From: Leptodactylus fallax
Taxonomy: Eukaryota; Chordata; Amphibia; Anura; Leptodactylidae
Assembly (NCBI GenBank): GCA_947044405.1
Contig: CAMRHE010000654.1
Coordinates: 372,001 to 436,000, forward strand
Length of the DNA stretch: 64,000 nucleotides
Direction: 5' to 3'
Shown one piece after another: positions 23,628 through 33,559 of the stretch (its first letter is position 1; each line of letters starts with the position of its first letter). The translations under genes and the position numbers were made by a program. Below the pieces are notes generated by a model. It was not told where the DNA came from and ran no database searches. It saw only the letters and a list, made by a program, of their open reading frames with translations.

Positions 23628-24313
23628 ACACCATAATAGCATGACCACAAAAAAATTATAATAAAATATCATTTTATTAACATAAATAATGAAACAAACA
23701 TATATGGTGAGATAAATAATGAAGGTACACCATAATAACGATAGGGAGGGAAATGGGGGCCACAAAAATAATAAATAGGGGGATATACATCGCTGGTACA
23801 AATAAATATGTGTAAGGATGGTTGAAAACAACCTATATAGCACTATATATGCATAAACATACCATAAACAGTATAATAGCCCAAAGAAATCTAGTGAAAA
23901 CTAGAAAAATGGCAATAAATATGAACATAATAAGCCACCATTGTAACCTCACCTAGTCACACTCCACCCCAACGAACGTTTCGCCAGACGGCTTCATCAA
24001 GGGTGGCTTATTATGTTCATATTTATTTCCATTTTTCTAGTTTTCACTAGATTTCTTTGGGCTATTATACTGTTTATGGTATGTTTATGCATATATAGTG
24101 CTATATAGGTTGTTTTCAACCATCCTTACACATATTTATTTGTACCAGTGATGTATATCCCCCTATTTATTATTTTTGTGGCCCCCATTTCCCTCCCTAT
24201 CGTTATTATGGTGTACCTTCATTATTTATCTCACCATATATGTTTGTTTCATTATTTATGTTAATAAAATGATATTTTATTATAATTTTTTTGTGGTCAT
24301 GCTATTATGGTGT
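23628..24313. mobile_element. Near-perfect 312-bp-armed palindrome with a 62-bp spacer
   Basis: Arm 23628-23939 is the inverse complement of arm 24002-24313 in perfect register (coordinates sum to 47941 throughout). I noticed only two mismatches by eye, near 23760-23800 and 23911-23920. The spacer 23940-24001 carries a hammerhead-like motif on the minus strand. The arms are AT-rich and non-coding. It interrupts the 35-bp minisatellite. The structure resembles an inverted dimer of a retroelement tail, perhaps Penelope-like, but no protein homology is present to prove the class. Confidence 0.85.
23964..24006 (-). ncRNA. Hammerhead-ribozyme-like motif in the palindrome spacer
   Basis: On the minus strand, CCACCC is followed by TTGATGA, a stem II AGCC/GGC-type hairpin, GAAA, a short CG/CG stem III (ACGTTCGT) and GGGGTGG. 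The outer CCACCC pairs with GGGTGG as stem I, and GTT would be the cleavage triplet. The usual core is CTGATGA; here the first core base reads T, which would weaken or alter activity. Hammerheads are known in Penelope-like elements. The fold is read by eye and self-cleavage is inferred. Confidence 0.55.
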
Positions 24314-24462
24314 ACTATGGTTTTAATAATAATAATAATAATAGTCCTTTAATAGTCCCACAGTGGGGAAATTCAGTAAAAAAAAAAAAAAAAAAAAATC
24401 TTTCTCATGATCTACAGAGTTTTTCATGCTTAGCTATTAGCCCTTTTTTGTGTTTGATTATC
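24314..24462. other. Sequence between palindrome and resumed minisatellite
   Basis: It contains an (AAT)n microsatellite at about 24324-24343 and a run of about 20 A at 24379-24398. The A-run may be a retroposon tail, but no body is recognised. Confidence 0.5.
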
Positions 24463-25035
24463 CCCTGAGTGTGAGGTAATACAGCCAGTATTATACCCCC
24501 CTGAGCCCTGAGTGTGAGGTAATGCATCCAGTATTATACCCCCCTGAGTGTGAGGTAATACAGCCAGTATTTTACCCCCTGAGTGTGAGGTAATGCATCC
24601 AGTATTATACCCCCCTGAGTGTGAGGTAATACAGCCAGTATTTTACCCCCCTGAGTGTGAGGTAATACAGCCAGTATTTTACCCCCTGAGTGTGAGGTAA
24701 TACAGCCAGTATTATACCCCCTGAGCCTGGAGTGTGAGGTACTACACCCTGTATTATACCCCCTGAGTGTGAGGTAATACAGCCAGTATTATACCCCCCT
24801 GAGCCCTGAGTGTGAGGTAATGCATCCAGTATTATACCCCCCTGAGTGTGAGGTAATACAGCCAGTATTTTACCCCCCTGAGTGTGAGGTAATACAGCCA
24901 GTATTATACCCCCTGAGCCTGGAGTGTGAGGTACTACACCCTGTATTATACCCCCTGAGTGTGAGGTAATACAGCCAGTATTATACCCCCCTGAGCCCTG
25001 AGTGTGAGGTACTACACCCTGTATTATACCCGGTG
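24463..25035. repeat. 35-bp minisatellite, right block
   Basis: The units are the same as at 22395-23627, with extra GAGCCTGGAGTGTGAGGTAC variants forming a larger repeat of about 240 bp (two near-identical segments around 24715 and 24900). Confidence 0.9.
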
Positions 25036-26101
25036 AGGCTTCAGACATGTTTCTGTCATGTCTGGAAACAAACTGTGACTGATATAATGGAGCCCAAGTT
25101 GTGCCAGCCACAGTTTACCCAAATATAGTGACAATCATGTTTTTTTTTTCAATGCAGATTCTACCGGAAGATCGGTCATGTCTCTCTTTTTTCCTCTAGC
25201 TTAAAAAATCAGCTAGAAGAAAAGACTGCTATTGACTCCCATTGAAATGAATGGGAGACGTTTTTAAGGCAGATTCTGCCCCAAACTCAGCCTGCAAAAA
25301 CTTAGTGTGAACATACCCTAACTCTCTCCCCATGCATTTCAGTAGTAGATTTTTTTTCCTCTGCCACCTCCCCTGTTCAGCCTTGGTTTCACATTTGCAT
25401 TTTACTATCTATTGTTCTGATCTGTCAGAGGATCAGAACAATGGACTGCAAAACTGGCAGAATGACTGATGCAAACCAAACACTTTCCATGTGCATCAGT
25501 CATCATTGAGTGCAGTTAAAGATAATACAAAAGTTTAATTTAATCTGATTTCACGCTTTAAAAAAAAAACACAAAAAAGTCAATAGGCTGTGCTTTTTTA
25601 ACCGTATGAAAAACTGAAAGTGGATGGAACGAACCGTCCATCTGCACTCAATGATGACTGATACAAGTGTCTGTATTAGTCATCCTGTCAGTATTAAAGG
25701 GGTAGTCCAACAACAATAGTCATATTAGTTCTACATGGATCACTGCTGGCATGACGAACAATTGTAATGTTCTACCATGTGGTACCTATTCAGCAATGTC
25801 TAAAAAGACATAGAGCGCCCCATAGTGGTAGGATATATATGTGTTTCCCAATATAGCAGGCTACATAATTACTGCCTCCAACAAACAAAACCAAAAATAA
25901 CAAAAACAATGCAGAAGTCCATAAATTATTTACATAGATTTTTATTAAGCCCCAAAACACCCAACTGTTATATACACAAATCTGGTGACCCCAAAAATGA
26001 TAGAGACTATATATCCACAAGGAGGCACATGGATTACACATTTGTAGCATTCCCAAAGTATATATTCACCAGTAAATAATTGTACACAGAAAGTTGTATA
26101 A
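25036..26101. other. Non-coding region 3' of T3 with MITE fragments
   Basis: A family-C MITE fragment lies at about 25150-25320. An inverted repeat is seen at about 25490-25670 (CATCAGTCATCATTGAGTGCAG against CTGCACTCAATGATGACTGAT, part shown). The segment 25930-26080 resembles 47500-47580 in the other half of the window. No gene is seen. Confidence 0.5.
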
Positions 26102-27685
26102 TTAACAGGTATCTATTATCTTTATTGAGCCACCCCACATACATATTGCAGCATGAAGAGGCTCGGTGAAGGTGTCAGTGAAGGTGTGTAAGTGTCTGAT
26201 GGGGTCACACAGCTCATAAAAGGACAGCTGCCCGGCCTCATAATCCAGACAGATCCTGAATCTATCACTGGAGATACTGGCAGATAAACGCATTTCTTCC
26301 CTGTTATGTATGACGGAACACTGATTATTGAACCAAGTTCTCCTCCTCAAACACCAGGACTTGTTATTATTTCCAATGTACGACTGGTCCCCCCTCCTGT
26401 CCATACTGTTATAACATATCCCCACCCTCCAGCTTCCTGAACCTCTCCCCTCCACATCCCAGTGATGTCGCCCTGAGGTAAATCTCCTCCTGCTTATCAC
26501 CTGAGGATGCTGGAATCTCTCTGCTGTTTCAGGACGATTCTGGCTCTCTTGTGTTCTCGTTGCAGTTTTTAGGTCGTCTGATATATGGATATTATTACCA
26601 GCTGAGTTTATATCCAGTAATATGTCTGCAGGATCCCCCAGATAGCTGCCCTTCTGTATACTTGTTATTATGTCACTTAATGTATCTGAGATCACAGCCA
26701 CATCCAGATCATCTATATCATTGAGCTTTTTCTCATGTCCCCCTGTGTCCTCATCACCTCCCCCCTCCTCAGGATCACACAAGTCACCTGTGTCTGGATC
26801 CTGTAAGACAGTCAGTGGATCAGTCATGTTACACAGCTCCTCAATGTGCCTCATTTTCCTGGACAGGTCATCCTTCTTTATTTCTAGATGTTGGATAAGA
26901 GCAGAGAGTGAGAGTGACACTTCCTCTTCCTGCTTAGACAAATCACTCTGGACCCTCCTCTCCAGATCTTCTAGTCTTCTCCTGATGTCTGTAAACAGGG
27001 CAGTGATTCTCTTGGCCTCTACAGCCACTTTCTCTTGAGCTTTTCTCCAGTGCTCCTCCAGACTCTGGATTCTTTTCTCCGTTTCTTTTTTCTTTGTAGT
27101 CAGTTTCTCAAGAACACTTCTCAGTTCTTTCTTCTTCCTCTCTGAGGCCTCATTCAGCATCTCCACCCGGTGTCCTCGATGTTCTCCAGCCAAACTACAG
27201 GACACACAGATACAAGCAGCGTCCTCAGTACAGTAATATTCCAGGATCTTCTTATGGACAGAGCATTTCTTAATCTTCAGGAAAAAGCCTGGTTTAGATA
27301 AGACGTGTTCTGCCGATTTGCTGTGAACTCTCAGATGGTCATTGCACAGAAAAGCTTCACAAAGCAGACAGGATTTCACAGCAGGCACAAAAGAGTGAAT
27401 ACAGTAAGTGCAGCAGATCCCGGTGACCTGCTCCTGGTGTTGCTCTGTTTGTAGGAAATTCCTCACAATGTTACTCAGAGTAAAGTTCCTCATCAGTACA
27501 GGCCGCTCCGGAAAATTTTCTCTACATTCAGGACAGGAATAAATTCCAGATTCCTCCTGGGTATCTAACATACGATCAATACATTCCCGGCAGAAGTTGT
27601 GTCCACATCTCAGCATTACAGGATCTGTATAAGTGTCCAGACAGATAGAGCAGTCCAGCTCGGCGCTCAGATCAGCAGAGGCCAT
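26102..27685 (-). CDS. TRIM copy T3: intact intronless RING/B-box/coiled-coil/PRY-SPRY protein
   Basis: ATG 27685 is chosen because it has a strong Kozak context (gccATGG), matches every sister copy, and the only in-frame start upstream is a GTG. The 527-residue product has a C3HC4 RING (residues 12-54, 'CSICLDTYTDP'), B-box1 (about 90-120), B-box2 with all ligands (140-171), a long coiled coil (about 175-300), an acidic 'DPEEGGGDEDTGG' hinge and PRY-SPRY (about 345-525; 'RRFTSGRHHWDVE', 'WRVGICYN', 'RFRICLDYEAGQLSFYE'). The family is TRIM25-like/finTRIM-like E3 ubiquitin ligases, cytosolic and often antiviral; ligase activity is inferred from the intact RING. A TATA-like box lies 61 bp upstream. 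Confidence 0.93.
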   Translation of the reverse strand: MASADLSAELDCSICLDTYTDPVMLRCGHNFCRECIDRMLDTQEESGIYSCPECRENFPERPVLMRNFTLSNIVRNFLQTEQHQEQVTGICCTYCIHSFVPAVKSCLLCEAFLCNDHLRVHSKSAEHVLSKPGFFLKIKKCSVHKKILEYYCTEDAACICVSCSLAGEHRGHRVEMLNEASERKKKELRSVLEKLTTKKKETEKRIQSLEEHWRKAQEKVAVEAKRITALFTDIRRRLEDLERRVQSDLSKQEEEVSLSLSALIQHLEIKKDDLSRKMRHIEELCNMTDPLTVLQDPDTGDLCDPEEGGGDEDTGGHEKKLNDIDDLDVAVISDTLSDIITSIQKGSYLGDPADILLDINSAGNNIHISDDLKTATRTQESQNRPETAERFQHPQVISRRRFTSGRHHWDVEGRGSGSWRVGICYNSMDRRGDQSYIGNNNKSWCLRRRTWFNNQCSVIHNREEMRLSASISSDRFRICLDYEAGQLSFYELCDPIRHLHTFTDTFTEPLHAAICMWGGSIKIIDTC

Positions 27686-27745
27686 GGCTGACACAGGAAG
27701 AAAACAAAGCTTCAGTTCTCTGATGCTCAGAAACCAGGGGGCGGG

Positions 27746-27752
27746 TTTTATG
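27746..27752 (-). promoter_or_regulatory. TATA-like box of T3
   Basis: CATAAAA on the minus strand lies 61 bp upstream of the ATG at the place where T4, T5, T7 and T8 have TATAAAA. A GC box-like CCCGCCC follows on the downstream side. Confidence 0.5.
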
Positions 27753-27810
27753 CTAATCTCCAGAGGGCAGGGTCAGCAGCACAAGCCAGTCACTATTAAC
27801 CTGTTCATGG

Positions 27811-28235
27811 ACACCTGCCATAATCACGTAGTATATTCGCTTTATCTTATGGACAGATATAAAGAGCTGGGTTGTTACATACAACAAATATTCTTAATAA
27901 CAGTCAGGATTGTAGTATATAAAATAAACCCTGAAATGAGTTTACGGTAATGTGCACGTGATAAACGATGGGGCATCTCTATATAGGATGACTGTGTTTC
28001 TGGCAACATTTACAGCTAGGGTTTCATGGTCACTTTAACCATGACAGCCATAGATCGGTGTGTCAAAACTGCAACTAATATAAACAAATAGAGTTGCATG
28101 CTTCGACATGAGTCTGTGACCTGAAAAAAAAATGCGCACTGATATTTTTGTGCATAGTTGCAGCAACCTTGGAGTACATGAGACGCTATTCACTTACTTC
28201 ATTTGCATTGTTGCAGGGTAACCTAATGATCACAT
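27811..28235. other. T3 far upstream, no gene seen
   Basis: The start keeps TRIM-family upstream homology ('CAGTCACTATTAACCTGTT' at 27785-27803). The rest is featureless and AT-rich. Confidence 0.45.
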
Positions 28236-29000
28236 GATTAGTACAGCATAAGTAATGTAATGTATGTACACAGTGACTGTACCAGCAGAATAGTGAGCGC
28301 AGCTCTGGAGTATAATACAGGATGTAACTCAGGATCAGTACAGGATAAGTAATGTAATGTATGTACACAGTGACTGCACCAGCAGAATAGTGAGCGCAGC
28401 TCTGGAGTATAATACAGGATGTAACTCAGGATCAGTACAGGATAAGTAATATAATGTATGTACACAGTGACTGCACCAGCAGAATAGTGAGCGCAGCTCT
28501 GGAGTATAATACAGGATGTAACTCAGGATCAGTACTGGATAAGTAATGTAATGTATGTACACAGTGACTGCACCAGCAGAATAGTGAGCGCAGCTCTGGA
28601 GTATAATACAGGATGTAACTCAGGATCACTACAGGATAAGTAATGTATGTACACAGTGACTGTACCAGCAGAATAGTGAGTGCAGCTCTGGGGTATAATA
28701 CAGGATGTAACTCAGGATCACTACAGGATAAGTAATGTAATGTATGTACACAGTGACTGTACCAGCAGAATAGTGAGTGCAGCTCTGGAGTATAATACAG
28801 GATGTAACTCAGGATCAGTACAGGATAAGTAATGTAATGTATGTACACAGTGAATGTACCAGCAGAATAGTGAGTGCAGCTCTGGAGTATAATACAGGAT
28901 GTAACTCAGGATCAGTACAGGATAAGTAATGTAATGTATGTACACAGTGACTGCACCAGCAGAATAGTGAGCGCAGCTCTGGAGTATAATACAGGATGTA
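28236..29000. repeat. 97-bp tandem array, about 8 units, split by a Tc1 element
   Basis: Units recur every 97 bp, or 92 bp in shorter variants. They share 'GTACACAGTGACTG', 'CCAGCAGAATAGTGAG' and 'GGAGTATAATACAGGATGTA'. The last unit is broken by the transposon at 29001 and its remainder (ACTCAGGATCAGTACAGGAT) resumes at 30634. The long reading frames through the array are periodic artefacts. Confidence 0.92.
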
Positions 29001-30631
29001 CAGTGCCTTGCGAAAGTATTCGGCCCCCTTGAACTTTTCAACCTTTTGCCACATTTCAGGCTTCAAACATAAGGATATAAAATTTAAATTTTTTTGGTGA
29101 AGAATCAACAACAAGTGGGACACAATCATGAAGTGGAACGAAATTTATTGGTTATTTTAAACTTTTGTAAAAAATAAAAAACTGAAAAGTGGGGCGTGCC
29201 AAATTATTCGGCCCCCCTAAGTTAATACTTTGTAGCGCCACCTTTTGCTGCGATTACAGCTGCAAGTCACTTGGGGTATGTCTCTATCAGATTTGCACAT
29301 CGAGAGACTGAAATTCTTGCCCATTCTTCCTTGGAAAACAGCTGGAGCTCAGTGAGGTTGGATGGAGAGCGTTTGTGAACAGCAGTTTTCAGCTGTTTCC
29401 ACAGATTCTCGATTGGATTCAGGTCTGGACTTTGACTTGGCCATTCTAACACCTGGATACATTTATTTGTGAACCATTCCATTGTAGATTTTGCTTTATG
29501 TTTGGGATCATTGTCTTGCTGGAAGATAAATCTCCGTCCCAGTCTCAGGTCTTTTGCAGACTCCAACAGGTTTTCTTCCAGAATGGTCCTGTATTTGGCT
29601 CCATCCATCTTCCCATCAATTTTAACCATCTTCCCTGTCCCTGCTGAAGAAAAGCAGGCCCAAACCATGATGCTGCCCCCACCATGTTTGACAGTGGGGA
29701 TGGTGTGTTCAGGGTGATGAGCGGTGTTGCTTTTACGCCAAACATATCGTTTTGCATTGTGGCCAAAAAGTTGGATTTTGGTTTCATCTGACCAGAGCAC
29801 CTTCTTCCACATGTTTGGTGTCTCCCAGGTGGCTTGTGGCAAACATTAAACGAGACTTTTTATGGATATCTTTGAGAAATGGCTTTCTTCTTGCCACTCT
29901 TCCATAAAGGCCAGATTTGTGCAGTGTACGACTGATTGTTGTCCTATGGACAGACTCTCCCACCTCAGCTGTAGATCTCTGCAGTCCATCCAGAGTGATC
30001 ATGGGCCTCTTGGCTGCATCTCTGATCAGTCCTCTCCTTGTTTGAGATGAAAGTTTAGAGGGACGGCCAGGTCTTGGTAGATTTGCAGTGGTCTGATACT
30101 CCTTCCATTTCAATATGATCGCTTGCACAGTGCTCCTTGGGATGTTTAAAGTTTGGGAAATCTTTTTGTATCCAAATCTGGCTTTAAACTTCTCCACAAC
30201 AGTATCACGGACCTGCCTGGTGTGTTCCTTGGTCTTCATGATGCTCTCTGCGCTTTAAACAGAACCCTGAGACTATCACAGAGCAGGTGCATTTACACAC
30301 AGACTTGATTACACACAGGTGGATTATATTTATCATCATCAGTCATTTAGGACAACATTGGATCATTCAGAGATCATCACTGAACTTCTGGAGTAAGTTT
30401 GCTGCACTGAAAGTAAAGGGGCCGAATAATATTGCACGCCCCACTTCTCAGTTTTTTATTTTTTACAAAAGTTTAAAATAACCAATAAATTTCGTTCCAC
30501 TTCACAATTGTGTCCCACTTGTTGTTGATTCTTCACCAAAAAATAAAAATTTTTTATCCTTATGTTTGAAGCCTGAAATGTGGCAAAAGGTTGAAAAGTT
30601 CAAGGGGGCCGAATACTTTCGCAAGGCACTG
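29001..30631 (-). mobile_element. Tc1/mariner element with a frameshifted transposase
   Basis: Inverted ends start CAGTGCCTTGCGAAAGTATT and finish AATACTTTCGCAAGGCACTG. TA lies on both sides (28999-29000 and 30632-30633), the expected duplication. The uninterrupted host repeat reads GGATGTAACTCAGG, so excision of the element and one TA restores the array unit exactly. I recall this terminal sequence as common in teleost Tc1 elements, which would suggest a wide or horizontally transferred family. Confidence 0.95.
29267..30239 (-). pseudogene. Tc1 transposase, DD34E type, one frameshift
   Basis: From ATG 30239 the first frame encodes the paired-like helix-turn-helix DNA-binding half ('KISQTLNIPRSTVQAII', then 'GRPSKLSS'). 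The phase is lost at about 29815-29830, and a second frame ending at 29267 encodes the catalytic half with Asp in 'WSDETK', Asp in 'QQDNDPKH' and Glu in 'NPIENLW'. All three catalytic residues survive, so the copy was probably functional before the indel. It cannot now make a full-length transposase. Confidence 0.9.
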
Positions 30632-30809
30632 TAACTCAGGATCAGTACAGGATAAGTAATCTTGTATGTACCATTGAGGAGGACGCAGCTACCCATGAGG
30701 GAGCATGACAGGACATGTACTGTACACACGCCCCCCCCAACAGTACTCATCCATAGACTTGTACTGGGGGGGCGGAATGTGTTTTTATATACCAATAGAA
30801 AGCCGACAG

Positions 30810-31218
30810 TGCACTGAATTCAGCACACTGTCAGCTTTTCCGGTAAGTGCCCCCAGGCTGGAGATATCGTGCCATTAGTTTCAGCACCAATATCTCCCCA
30901 ATGTCAGAAGAGCCTTCCTCACAGCCTAGCGTCATCTCTGGACTGTGAGCAACGCCCCCCCGTGACAGTACTCTAACATAGACTTGTACTGTCAGAGGGG
31001 GCGTTCCTTACCGCCCAGTGATGACGCTGAGCTGTGAGGAACGCCCCCCCCAATACAAGTCTATGCACGAGTACTGTGAGGGGGCCTTGCTCATAGCTCA
31101 GCGATGACACTAGGCTATGAGGAACGCCCTTCTGAAAGTGGGGAGATAGCGTTACCGAAACTAATGGCACAATATCTCCAGCCTGGGGGCACATACCGGG
31201 AAAGCCAACAGTGCGCTG
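30810..31218. mobile_element. Foldback element, about 400 bp
   Basis: 'CCCCCAGGCTGGAGATAT' near 30850 is answered by 'ATATCTCCAGCCTGGGGG' near 31172, and 'GTGCCATTAGTTTC' by 'GAAACTAATGGCAC'. Several internal copies of a 'GACTTGTACTG' motif flank the centre. No coding sequence. Confidence 0.75.
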
Positions 31219-31829
31219 AAGGGGACACACGCAGCTCTCTTAAATGCTTCCACAGATGTGTCAAAAATGCTGTCTCAGCCTCTGTTAAGGCCAATGTCCA
31301 GCCACACCTCCCTGCCAGGGTGCCCCCTCCTCTTACTCCCCAATGCAGGATCCTGAGAAAGAAGTCATTAACCCTCCCTTCCTCATTTGACATCTGTTTG
31401 TCCAGGGTTAATAAAACTGCTTGGCTGGAGCCAGAAAGGGTAATCTCCCCTTGTATACACATAAAACCACTGAGGACATGAAAGGTCCTCTTTAAGTACA
31501 TAGAGCTCTATGAAATGTTATTGGTATCTTATTGCTATATAAAAAAGGCTAAATTGAATTATAATATTTAATACATGGAAATAACAGATGTGACACATTA
31601 GAGGATTATCCAAAAGGACACAGAGGGATCACATTGTAGTAACATTCCCAGAATATATCATCTCCGGTATACAGCTGTATCCTGAGCGTTATCACCAGGT
31701 ACCTGCACAGTGGTCACAAACCTTTTCGCACACCTGTGGATCACACACCTTTTCAATAATCCCATTGGCTGAATAATTTACCAATCAGATTCTGGGTTTT
31801 TTTCACAGTCTCTGGTCAGATTTCTTAGG

Positions 31830-33426
31830 TTATGATGGTTTCTCCCACTTCCTGCCTCCCCCTAATATCTTTATAGAACCTTTCCAGACTCTTAAAGCCG
31901 CATGAAGAGGCTCGGTGAAGGTGTCAGTGAAGGTGTGTAAGTGTCTGATGGGGTCACACAGCTCATAAAAGGACAGCTGCCCGGCCTCATAATCCAGACA
32001 GATCCTGAATCTATCACTGGAGATCTTGTCAGGTAACCGGATCTCTTTACTGTCATGTATCACTGAATACAGATTATCACACCTCCTCAAAATCCAGGAT
32101 TTATTGCTTCCAATGAGTGACTGATGCCCCCCTCCTGTGTATACTGGGATAACACATCCCCACCCTCCAATTCCCTGATCTACTGCCCTCCACATCCCAG
32201 TAATGTCGCCCTGAGGTAACTCGATCGCTACTTATTACCTGATATTCTTGGAATCTCTCTGCTGTTTCTGGACGATTCTGCTTCTCTTGTGTCCAGATTG
32301 CCATTTTCAGGTTGCTAGATATATGGATATTATTAGCAGCTGTTTTTACATTGAGTATCATGTCTGTAGGGACCACCACATAGATCCCGCTCCTTATATC
32401 TGTTATTATGTCACATAATGTGTGTAATGTGTCTGAGATCACAACCACATCCAGATCATCTCCATCATGTGTCTTATCATGTTCCCCTGTGTCCTCATCA
32501 CCTCCCCCCTCCTCAGGATCACACAAGTCACCTGTGTCTGGATCCTGTAAGACAGTCAGTGGATCAGTCATGTTACACAGCTCCTCAATGTGCCTCATCT
32601 TCATGGACAGCTCGTCCTTCTTTATTTCCAGCTTCTGGATCAGAGCAGACAGTGAAAGTGACTTTTCCTTCTCCTGCCTGGAGATCTCACTCAGGACCTT
32701 CTTCTCCAGGTCGTCCAGTCGTCTTCTGATGTCTATAAACAGGGCAGTGACTCTCTCGGCTTCTCCAGATGCTTTCTCTTGGGCTTTTCTCCTGCTCTCC
32801 TCCAGACTCTGGACTCTTTCCTCAGTCTTCTCTCTCTTTGTGGTCACTTTCTGGAGAACATTTCTCAGTTTCTCTTTCTTCTTCTCAGAGGCCTCATCCA
32901 GCATCTCCACCCGGTGTCCTCGATGTTCTCCAGCCAAACTACAGGACACACAGATACATATGGCATCCTTAGTACAATAGTACTTTAAAAGTTCCTTATG
33001 GACAGAACATTTCCTCTTCTCCAGGTTAGTGCTGGGATCAGATAAGACGTGTTCTCCTGCCTTGCTGTGAACTTTCAGATGTTTATCACACAGAGAAGCT
33101 TCACAGAGTAGACAGGATTTCACAGCAGGTACAGGAGAGTCCACACAGTAAGTACAGAAGATCCCGGTTTCTGTCAGTGTTGGTTGTGTAGACAATAAAT
33201 TCTCCATTATATCACATAGAGCTAAGTTCCTCATCAGTACAGGCCGCAGCTGAAACTCTTCTCTACATTGAGGACAGGAATAAACTCCCGACTGGTCCTG
33301 TGTATCCAGCACACGATCAATACAGACCCGGCAGAAGTTGTGTCCACATCTCAGCATTACAGGATCTGTATAAGTGCTCAGACAGATGGAGCAGTCCAGC
33401 TTGTCTCTCAGGTTAGCAAATGCCAT
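31830..33426 (-). pseudogene. TRIM copy T4 with a +1 frameshift in SPRY
   Basis: ATG 33426 is the family start (gccATGG); another in-frame ATG at 33471 would add 15 residues. RING, both B-boxes and coiled coil are intact, and the frame runs into PRY-SPRY up to 'WRVGMCYPSIHRRG'. A C6 run at 32127-32132 (plus strand) has one more base than copy T5, and the phase changes. The second phase encodes the rest of SPRY ('SSDRFRICLDYEAGQLSFYE') and ends at 31830. As read, the product loses about the last third of SPRY. With an intact RING and promoter it could still be expressed as a shortened protein. A homopolymer sequencing error cannot be excluded. Confidence 0.87.
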
Positions 33427-33490
33427 GGCTGAGACAGGAAGTGAGAAAAAAAAACTACAATTCACTGGCATGCAGAAACCAGAGGGCGGG

Positions 33491-33497
33491 TTTTATA
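33491..33497 (-). promoter_or_regulatory. TATA box of T4
   Basis: TATAAAA on the minus strand, 65 bp upstream of the family ATG and followed by CCCGCCC. The motif and spacing are conserved in T5, T7 and T8. Confidence 0.6.
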
Positions 33498-33559
33498 CTT
33501 GCATCAACAGGGCAGGGCTAAACAGAACTATTAACCTGTTAGTGGACACTTAGAATATG

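Noticed and set aside
22395..25035. Regular spacing suggested a CRISPR-like array
   Set aside because: Units are directly adjacent variants of one 35-bp sequence without unique spacers, in a vertebrate genome; it is a minisatellite.
24605..25111. 168-residue minus-strand frame with 'GGIILAVLPHTQG' repeats
   Set aside because: It is a translation of the 35-bp minisatellite with no other support.
28186..29129. Chain of minus-strand frames starting 'MYIHYITYPVLILSY'
   Set aside because: Start points are spaced 97 bp, equal to the tandem unit; these are periodic artefacts.
32408..32980. Plus-strand frames of 150-190 residues opposite TRIM coiled coils
   Set aside because: They recur opposite each TRIM copy in the same place and carry no domain; they are antisense shadows.
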